A stretch of 64,000 nucleotides of DNA from contig NZ_KB899636.1 of assembly GCF_000378405.1 (NCBI RefSeq), positions 1,002,657-1,066,656 of the forward strand. The letters run 5' to 3'. Of this stretch, positions 56,048-64,000 are shown piece by piece. The notes under the pieces were generated by a model. It was not told the DNA's origin. It saw only the letters and a list, made by a program, of their open reading frames with translations, and searched no databases. Every line of letters begins with the position of its first letter. The first letter of the stretch is position 1. The translations under genes and the position numbers were made by a program. The stretch comes from Succinimonas amylolytica DSM 2873 (GTDB lineage Bacteria; Pseudomonadota; Gammaproteobacteria; Enterobacterales; Succinivibrionaceae).

Positions 56048-56531
56048 GGTTGGTGTTATCCCCGGGAACAATATTCCGGGGAAGTTTAGGAATGAGGGAG
56101 CTAAATTATGTACTCGCTCTTCTTCATGTCAATTCAGAAATATGTTACGGCTTTTTCCTTTCTTCCCTCTATATCATAATAATCATACTTTCTGTTCGAT
56201 CTCATTATCTTCTCATGCTGTTCTTGCAGTTGTTTCGAAGAACGTACGATGATACGGATAAGGAGGGGATTTTTTCCTGGTAATCGTACTTGTTAGTTAT
56301 CCGGAGAAGAAGTTGTCAAAATTTTTTGCATTCTCAAGCTCGGGACTGGATGTCTGATGGGAGAGTTTTGAATGGAAGTCGGGATTGGTGGCATTCAATA
56401 TTTAGGAAATATGCTATGAAGCTTTATTGTGCAATGTCTTAGATGTTTGAAAATGATGCTGTGATGACAGTAGTGACTGTGCCGGATAGTGAAAAATGGA
56501 AAATTTCAGTAAGAATGAAATAAAAACAAAA
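56048..56531. other. intergenic stretch after yqcC
   Basis: AT-rich, no supported gene. A hydrophobic reading frame of about 63 codons from 56092 has no ribosome site and is not counted. Confidence 0.35.
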
Positions 56532-56646
56532 TTTGAAAGACGTTTTCAAACACACTGCTGACTTGGAGTCTCAAAAAAAGTTCCGTTTTTTGATAAAAAA
56601 TTTGCCGTAACAGGGGGTAAAAGTGGCAAAAGTTAACGTTTTCAAA
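56532..56646 (+). promoter_or_regulatory. repeated LacI-type half-sites upstream of porin 2
   Basis: TTTGAAAGACGTTTTCAAA (56532-56550) is an imperfect palindrome with central CG. AACGTTTTCAAA at 56635-56646 and TACGTTTTCAAA at 56793-56804 repeat the right half. Such CG-centred palindromes suit LacI-family repressors. Confidence 0.55.
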
Positions 56647-56775
56647 TAGTGAAATATTTTGTAAACACTGTGTGAAAATACTTTCTATAGAATTTTCTCA
56701 TGGCAATTTAAATGTTACTAGATGGTTATCCTTTAAAATGCAAATTTACGTGATTATTGCTAATAAATGCCAAAA

Positions 56776-56819
56776 TGTGATCTGAATCAATATACGTTTT
56801 CAAAAAGTAAAAGTATAAT
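56776..56819 (+). promoter_or_regulatory. promoter of porin 2 with CRP-like site
   Basis: TGTGATCTGAATCAAT (56776-56791) resembles the CRP pattern TGTGA-N6-TCACA. TATAAT at 56814-56819 follows. The site would be centred about 42 bp before the predicted start, as in class II CRP promoters. The third half-site overlaps the spacer. A second TATAAT at 56879 is another possibility. Confidence 0.55.
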
Positions 56820-56913
56820 GTTGTCAAATCTTACGGAGAGGGTGGTCCTCAGAAGCAAGATTTGAAATTTGGTTTAAATATAATGTTTAACCCTAAAGGG
56901 AAAAGGAATTATT

Positions 56914-58260
56914 ATGAAGGCAAAATGGCTTCCTTTAGCAGCTGGCATTGCTCTTGCTGCTGGTTCTGTTGCTGCTTCTGCAGTTGATTTTCACGGTTAT
57001 TTCCGTTCCGGTATTCAGGTTAGTGGTCGCGGCGGTGATGTATTCTGCGGCGGTGACGGCACTGCAGGTCACAAGGTAGGTCGTCTTGGCGACGAGTGCG
57101 ATACCTATGCCGAAATTGCTCTTGGTCAGGAACTCTACAATAAGGCTAACAGACAGTTTAACATTTACACCCGTATGGCTTACGGTACTCCACAGTCTGA
57201 TGACGGTCATGATACTCAGTGGAACGACTGGCAGGCTGCCGGTAGCTCAGGAAATGGGAATGCAGGTCCTTGGGATGGTGGCCGTATCGCCATCCGTGAG
57301 TTCTGGGGCAACTACGTAACCGACGATTATACCCTTTGGGCAGGCAAAAGATTCTATCAGCGCAAGGATATTCACATTTGGGATATCTATACTCTGTCAA
57401 CTGCTGGCTATGGTGTTGGTATTGAGAATATCAATGTTGGTGTAGGCAACATGAACTTTGCTGTCATGAAAAATTCTACAGCGGATAGTGCTTCTGATAT
57501 TTATGGTGATACCACCTACAGGAATAGTTACAACTTCGATCTCCGTTGGAATGGCATTGGTCTCGGTTCTTTTGGTTCTCTTGACGCAGCTGTTATTTAC
57601 GGAATTCCCATGGTATCTAAGTACCAGGAAAAGCATGCAACTGGTACCTTCAATGAGGACTCAGGTGTTCTTCTGACCTTGGATCACGCTCTTTCAGTTG
57701 ATTCACTGATGAATCACTTCATTGTTCAGTGGGGTACTAATGGTTTCTCAGACGTTGGAGCTTTTGGTTCCAATGGTACCAATCTTTACACTTCTGGCAA
57801 GCATATCTATGGTGTAAGACTGGTGGACTGGGGTACCTATGACATTGCCGATTTCACCATTGGCTACGGACTGTTCTGGGGTTACATCAACCATGGTAAA
57901 CATTCAGACGGCTCCTGGAGCAGACCTAACGATGGCTGGGAGTACAGCATCACTGTGAGACCTTCTTACAAGTGGACAGAATACACCCGCACCACTCTTG
58001 AGGCCGGATATTCACAGAAGAAGACTGATCACGGTCGTTGGGGCTGGTTCCAGAAGAATCCTAACCATGATCCTGATATCTACAAGGTTACTCTCGCTCA
58101 GGAAGTTACTCCGGGTAAGGGATTCTGGCAGCGTCCGGCTATCCGCTTCTATGCTTCCTACCAGGGTGGCGATCAGTTCGAGAGCAAGGTTGGTCTTAAG
58201 AAACTTGGAAATCATAACTTCCAGTGGAGTTTAGGCTCTCAGATTGAAGCTTGGTGGTAA
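56914..58260 (+). CDS. LamB-like maltoporin, copy 2
   Basis: A 448-residue outer-membrane porin of the LamB family. The signal peptide (residues 1-23, ending SASA) is followed by [32 protein letters not shown] and a C-terminal EAWW end. It is much like copies 1 and 3 but on the plus strand. It should take up maltose or maltodextrins together with MalM, which lies between copies 2 and 3. It is preceded by AAAAGGAA. Confidence 0.92.
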   Translation: MKAKWLPLAAGIALAAGSVAASAVDFHGYFRSGIQVSGRGGDVFCGGDGTAGHKVGRLGDECDTYAEIALGQELYNKANRQFNIYTRMAYGTPQSDDGHDTQWNDWQAAGSSGNGNAGPWDGGRIAIREFWGNYVTDDYTLWAGKRFYQRKDIHIWDIYTLSTAGYGVGIENINVGVGNMNFAVMKNSTADSASDIYGDTTYRNSYNFDLRWNGIGLGSFGSLDAAVIYGIPMVSKYQEKHATGTFNEDSGVLLTLDHALSVDSLMNHFIVQWGTNGFSDVGAFGSNGTNLYTSGKHIYGVRLVDWGTYDIADFTIGYGLFWGYINHGKHSDGSWSRPNDGWEYSITVRPSYKWTEYTRTTLEAGYSQKKTDHGRWGWFQKNPNHDPDIYKVTLAQEVTPGKGFWQRPAIRFYASYQGGDQFESKVGLKKLGNHNFQWSLGSQIEAWW

Positions 58261-58349
58261 TAAGAGGTTTCAGTTTTTTCGTCCTGACGCGAGCCAGAGG
58301 ATCCTATAATCAGTATCCTCTTGGCGAGGGGATAGAAAAACTCTCTAGG

Positions 58350-58400
58350 TATTAGCTCTTTCACGGATTTTTGAGAAATGAAGTGAAAGGGCTTTTTTGA
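58350..58400 (+). terminator. terminator of LamB-like porin 2
   Basis: AGCTCTTTCACGG and GTGAAAGGGCT with T-run, nearly the same as behind porin 1. The rest of 58401-58775 holds no supported gene. Confidence 0.85.
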
Positions 58401-58775
58401 TCACTGTTATATTTCCACTTTCCTTTTAAAGCCTCATAACTCTGCTACATAAAAAGTCACTTCTAAGTGTTGCCTTGCTTATTCACATCCAATTTTCTCA
58501 TTCAAAGCAATCATTAAATATCTAACTGTGCACCGCCGTATTCTTCATGGTCTGGCCTGCAGTGTTAGATTTGCAAACCGTGGTTTATTAACTGCTAAAC
58601 TTTCCTATACCGATATCGGAATAATATTTTGAGAAAACTTCAGAAAATCCCGGATTAGGAATGAATGCGACATTACTCTTCCGTAGTTCAGCAGTCATGT
58701 CGGTAAGTTGGAACCAGGCATCTGCAAAGACCGTACTACAATCACGAAATCCGCCCTTAATTGTCTGAGAAGCAC

Positions 58776-58806
58776 ATAAAAAAACCGCGACATTTAGCCA
58801 CGGCTT
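58776..58806 (-). terminator. probable terminator of malM
   Basis: On the minus strand GCCGTGGC ... GTCGCGG (imperfect) followed by a T-run, 65 bp after malM. Confidence 0.6.
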
Positions 58807-58870
58807 CAATTTTTCAGAAAACTTCAAAACGGGAAGCTGATAACAATTCCCTTCCGCTCATTATCTGGAG

Positions 58871-59944
58871 CTACTTCTTCATGGACTGCACGGCATCAAT
58901 GAATGTCTGCTGCGCCGAAGCAGAACCGGCTCTCTGAGCTTCTCCTACCAAGGACATGGCTCTTGAAAGATCTCCGTTTCTTACGCTGTCCCTGATAAGC
59001 TTGTTGTAAAGATCTTCAGTTTCCTTAAGCATGGATCCTGCGGGGGCACTGCTGTTCAGTGAAGTATTCTGCAGACTGGGAGCATTATTGCTGGAGGAAT
59101 TTACAATTTCATTACCCTTGCCATCCAGTGAAACCACTGCTGTGGAACCGATGGACTGGGAAGACGTGGAAATAGCCTTGCCGTTGGCAAGAATGACGTT
59201 CTCTTCACGATTGCTCTTGCCCTCTCCGCCGAACAAAGGCTGATCGAAGTAACTAATGATATCGTTGGTAACATCATCCTCCTTCTGGCGGAAGCGGAAA
59301 GAAATTTCAACCTCACCGATAGCGGAATGCTTTACCTGAACATTGGGGAGTGCAGTTTTCTGAAGCTGCAACGCTTCCTGACGGCGAATTTCCGGATTAA
59401 TAATGGAGGTGGTATCAGCCTTGGCTTCATCGGTGGTGTAAATCACCATATAGGCAAATTCATGTCCCGGGGCAGCGCCGGCATTGTTAATGGCCAGCTT
59501 GGCTGAAAGATAACCGTCTCCGATGTAGCTTGCCCTATAACGGAAAGCCGAAGGCTTCAGGGTACTGACCAGCTTGCGATCCTTGTTGTAAAAATCCACC
59601 CGGGGCTGAAAAACAGTATTGATAATCGTAGCGCTCATTTCAACCTGAAGGTACGCAATATTCAAAGGTAACTGGAATACCTTGAAGAAACTTTTTCCGG
59701 TAGGGAAATTAAAGGCTCTGGCATTATTGGCATCGATAAAATACTTTTCTTCCAGTGCTGAAGTTACACTGATCATTTCCTTATCAAGAATATTGCCATC
59801 GGCACAGCAGGCTTCCGCTTCCTGGATCTGCTTTTCTCCTTCGGCCGCAGAAAGGAAGGAAGGACTGGGTTTGGTAAATACATCAGTAACAGTAGAACAT
59901 GCCGTCAAAGTTAAAAATGAAGTTAAAAGAAGTAACTTTCGCAT
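58871..59944 (-). CDS. malM: maltose operon periplasmic lipoprotein MalM
   Basis: A 357-residue MalM-type protein. The lipobox LTAC (residues 13-16, MRKLLLLTSFLTLTAC) makes it a lipoprotein. A C-terminal FVDAVQSMKK-type end and the pattern FNFPTGKSFFKVFQLP and AYLQVEMSATIIN fit MalM of maltose regulons. Its job is not well known; it acts with the LamB pore. It lies between two LamB genes. GGAGG precedes the ATG. Confidence 0.85.
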   Translation of the reverse strand: MRKLLLLTSFLTLTACSTVTDVFTKPSPSFLSAAEGEKQIQEAEACCADGNILDKEMISVTSALEEKYFIDANNARAFNFPTGKSFFKVFQLPLNIAYLQVEMSATIINTVFQPRVDFYNKDRKLVSTLKPSAFRYRASYIGDGYLSAKLAINNAGAAPGHEFAYMVIYTTDEAKADTTSIINPEIRRQEALQLQKTALPNVQVKHSAIGEVEISFRFRQKEDDVTNDIISYFDQPLFGGEGKSNREENVILANGKAISTSSQSIGSTAVVSLDGKGNEIVNSSSNNAPSLQNTSLNSSAPAGSMLKETEDLYNKLIRDSVRNGDLSRAMSLVGEAQRAGSASAQQTFIDAVQSMKK

Positions 59945-60124
59945 AAAGCCTCCGTGCTAATGACTCCTATTTTATCCTATAGGACACCTAATTTACGAAA
60001 AAGTTTGACGAAAGATCATTTTCAGGAAGATTTCGACGTGCTGCAGATGTGTTGGACCGGATTCAGATACCGAAGATTCCACCACATGAGCCGAATTATT
60101 TCTCAAGAAACACAAAAACCGGAA

Positions 60125-60155
60125 ACGAAAAAGGGCAGCTTAATTATGCTGCCCT
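60125..60155 (-). terminator. terminator of LamB-like porin 3
   Basis: GGGCAGC-ATAATTAA-GCTGCCC on the minus strand followed by T-run. It differs from the terminator shared by porins 1 and 2. The 59945-60124 stretch holds no gene. Confidence 0.85.
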
Positions 60156-60194
60156 CTTATTATCAAAATTTAACCAGGAAGTTAAACTTCTCTA

Positions 60195-61927
<1,733 letters not shown>

Positions 61928-61936
61928 ACATAGGAA

Positions 61937-63286
61937 ATGGAAATTCAGAAACCGGAAATCAGGACACAGAAGGATGTGAAGAACCTTGTGCATTATGATC
62001 TTGGAGGCAGAACCTCGGCAATGCTGAAGGTTTACGGAGTCAGGCGCCTTTTTGTCAGAATTCAGAAAAGCACGTCCCGGCTGTCGGTCGCATATGTCTA
62101 CCGGTATTCGGAACGATGTTTTGAAGCGTCCGGTGATGGTTGTTCTGACGATTCGGTAAAATCGAAATCCCGGTATAAAAGCATGGGGACAGTTTCTGAG
62201 ATCTCCCTGAGGGAGGTCAGAAAGCAGGCAGGAATGCTGAACCGGAAGATTCTGCTGGAGGGGATCCGGGAAATAGCAGAACGCCGCGACAAAATCCTCC
62301 GGAATCAGGGCTTCCGTAAAATAACACTGAAGGATCTCCTGAACCTGTACATCCAGAATCATAATCTTAAGGATAGTTCCGTGAAATCCTACCGGTCGGT
62401 GATTTCCGGATACTGTGCCGGTTTTGCGAATACTCCGGTTTCGGAGATTAACCCTGATGAGCTGGATTTTTCTCTCCATAAGAATACCTGCCGGTACTAC
62501 ATTTGCATTCTGAACAGCATTGTTTCATGGGGAGTTAAAAGAAAGCTCATTCCCGATAATCCCTTTCGGGGACTGTACGAGACCTGCGAGGGGGTTCCGG
62601 TGAAGCATCGCAGCGCCTTGTCCTGTAATACTTTCGACAATCTGGACATTGCAGCTAAAAGCGTACAAGGGTTTCTCGCGACTTTGGAAAAGGAATGCCG
62701 GGAACCGGTCTTTCTGACCTGGCTATGTCACATGATACTGGCCACCCGCATCTCCGAAACCTACCGGGTGATTATGAATGCCTCAGGGATGGAGAATATT
62801 CCGGGTTCCGACAGTTTTGTGGTATCCATCGAGGTGAAGTCCACCAGGAAAGGGGACAGTTCAGGCTTCCGGGTTCCGGTCACTCCTGTTATGAAAACTC
62901 TGCTACTCAGGCTTAAGGACTATTACCGGGAAATGCCTCCCGATTCCTTTCCGAAATTTCTCAGAAAAAGCATTCCGGAGAGTTATCGGGAACGCATGAG
63001 TCTTCACGGCACCCGTTCTGTGTTCCGGACGGTAATTGAGCTTATTAATCCGGAAGGAATATGTTTTACGGCCCGGGAGCTGTATTTGTCCCATGACATC
63101 CGAAGTGCCGTGGAGAATTCCTACAACCGGCAGGACTATCTTAACGATCGGGTCAGACTGCAGCAGCTTTACGGAGACTGGATTCTGGGACTTGTTTCAA
63201 AAAAAGTCCGGGAGCATATTGCCCGCAGGCTTTCCGAGAATCTCCAGGCCGGCAGGGCGGAATCCGGAGTGTCGGAACTGGTATGA
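61937..63286 (+). CDS. tyrosine recombinase / integrase, P4-like
   Basis: A 449-residue integrase with the family catalytic set: first Arg in LATRISETY, H-x-x-R as HGTRSVFRT, and the Tyr in ENSYNRQDYLNDRVRLQQLYGDW. An N-terminal DUF4102-like arm and a core-binding part precede it. No tRNA, att site or cargo genes are found beside it; flhA follows 210 bp downstream. It is divergent from porin 3 and starts within 10 bp of the end of the direct repeat. It may be an old, stranded island integrase. Confidence 0.88.
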   Translation: MEIQKPEIRTQKDVKNLVHYDLGGRTSAMLKVYGVRRLFVRIQKSTSRLSVAYVYRYSERCFEASGDGCSDDSVKSKSRYKSMGTVSEISLREVRKQAGMLNRKILLEGIREIAERRDKILRNQGFRKITLKDLLNLYIQNHNLKDSSVKSYRSVISGYCAGFANTPVSEINPDELDFSLHKNTCRYYICILNSIVSWGVKRKLIPDNPFRGLYETCEGVPVKHRSALSCNTFDNLDIAAKSVQGFLATLEKECREPVFLTWLCHMILATRISETYRVIMNASGMENIPGSDSFVVSIEVKSTRKGDSSGFRVPVTPVMKTLLLRLKDYYREMPPDSFPKFLRKSIPESYRERMSLHGTRSVFRTVIELINPEGICFTARELYLSHDIRSAVENSYNRQDYLNDRVRLQQLYGDWILGLVSKKVREHIARRLSENLQAGRAESGVSELV

Positions 63287-63495
63287 AATATGCTCCGGAA
63301 TATCAGTTCTGGCAAATGTGAACAGCAGTTTTTTTTTTGGGTAATCCTCAGTTTTCAGGAAATTACCGTTTTTGGTTTTTACGGTGAAACACGATCCCTT
63401 TCATGAATTTGAAGCACTGCGGGAGGGACACGGACAGCAATAAACAGCAATGATCATATAATGCCTTAGGTAAGAAAATAGGAAGCTTCTGCTAT

Positions 63496-64000
63496 ATGGC
63501 TCTGGATCTCTGGAACAGAATTAAAACCCTGCCTGCAAAATCAGTCGGCACTCCGGTACTGGTGCTGATGTGCCTCGGCATGGTTATGCTTCCCATGCCG
63601 GCATTTTTGCTGGACATGCTATTTACCTTTAACATTACCATCTCCATGCTGATTCTTTTCGTAACCATTTATACGAAAAAGCCCACGGAATTTGCCTCCT
63701 TCCCGTCAGTGCTGCTTATTGCCACGCTGCTTCGTCTTTCTCTCAACGTGGCCTCCACCCGGGTCATTCTGGTTTATGGACACGGGGGAGGGGCCTCTGC
63801 CGGAAAGGTTATCGAATCCTTCGGGAATGTGGTAATGGGCGGCAATTTTGTTGTTGGTCTTATCGTGTTTGCCATCCTGGTGATTATTAACTTTGTGGTA
63901 ATCACCAAGGGCGCAGGACGTATTTCCGAGGTTACCGCGCGCTTTACTCTGGATGCCATGCCCGGGAAGCAGATGTCCATTGATGCTGATCTTAATGCCG
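63496..64000 (+). CDS. flhA: flagellar biosynthesis protein FlhA, N-terminal part
   Basis: FlhA is a membrane part of the flagellar type III export gate. 168 codons are inside the window. The start [12 protein letters not shown] is followed by hydrophobic helices ([34 protein letters not shown]), the typical [24 protein letters not shown] and [26 protein letters not shown] segments. It continues beyond the right edge. GGAAG is about 9 bp before the ATG. The 63287-63495 gap holds no gene. Confidence 0.95.
   Translation, partial: MALDLWNRIKTLPAKSVGTPVLVLMCLGMVMLPMPAFLLDMLFTFNITISMLILFVTIYTKKPTEFASFPSVLLIATLLRLSLNVASTRVILVYGHGGGASAGKVIESFGNVVMGGNFVVGLIVFAILVIINFVVITKGAGRISEVTARFTLDAMPGKQMSIDADLNA

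Noticed and set aside
56092-56283. Hydrophobic small frame
   Set aside because: No ribosome site, strong AT bias and no conservation that I can judge.
58588-58827. 79-codon frame on the minus strand
   Set aside because: It overlaps the malM terminator, lacks a ribosome site and has no recognisable family.

Overview
The window is a chromosomal segment of a motile, Gram-negative gammaproteobacterium. The evidence is the gene order glnE, ygiF-like CYTH, ygiM, cca, uppP, folB, tsaD, rpsU (close to the Escherichia coli order), the outer-membrane maltoporin family, LpxL and EptA-type lipid A enzymes, GspAB, and flagellins under sigma54-type promoters. FeoAB and an exceptionally DtxR-like regulator suggest an anaerobic or microaerobic life. 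My best guess is the Aeromonadales/Succinivibrionaceae neighbourhood. That is inference from gene content, not an identification.

Layout: 1-1.6 kb is the 3' part of 23S rRNA and two tandem, non-identical 5S rRNA genes. 1.9-6.3 kb is flgJ-flgK-flgL behind a sigma54-type promoter. 6.5-10.1 kb is feoA-feoB with two palindromic operators, followed by a regulator made of two fused DtxR units. 10.3-18.8 kb is a flagellin relic, three flagellin genes each with its own UAS and -24/-12 promoter, then flaG-fliD-fliS and a FliT-like gene behind a sigma28 promoter. 18.8-21.1 kb is a Zn/Cd-type P1B ATPase with a separate HMA protein. 21.4-22.4 kb is an AT-rich HNH protein and 22.6-23.5 kb a voltage-gated-type cation channel. 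23.6-40.8 kb is a housekeeping block: yqeY, rpsU, tsaD, folB, folK, uppP, cca, gspA, gspB, ygiM, pit, DUF47, ygiF-like, glnE. 41-50.5 kb is an insertion-sequence region (two complete ISAzo13-like elements, one truncated and interrupted copy, an IS4/IS1634-like element, and an interrupted IS66-like fragment). It also carries an EptA-like transferase and a LamB-like porin. 50.5-56 kb has lpxL, a LacI-type regulator, a DnaC-like loader, a structured intergenic region, ruvX, a DUF3545 gene, an unknown gene and yqcC. 56.9-61.6 kb has two more LamB-like porins around malM. 61.9-63.3 kb is an orphan tyrosine recombinase, and the window ends inside flhA.

Four things stand out. (1) The second flagellin carries an approximately 200-residue insert that is visibly homologous to the central domains of the FliD cap protein encoded 3 kb downstream. 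(2) The gene after feoAB encodes two DtxR repressor units in one chain, each with the C-x-x-E-H iron-ligand motif, opposite a nested pair of palindromes in the feoA leader. (3) The three flagellin promoters share a FleQ-like GTCA-N6-TGAC box and an unusual TTTC -12 element, while the cap operon uses sigma28 and flgJ a canonical -24/-12 site. (4) The porin genes are part of a direct-repeat system about 13.5 kb apart whose outer edge ends at the start of an integrase gene in one copy and at an IS junction in the other.
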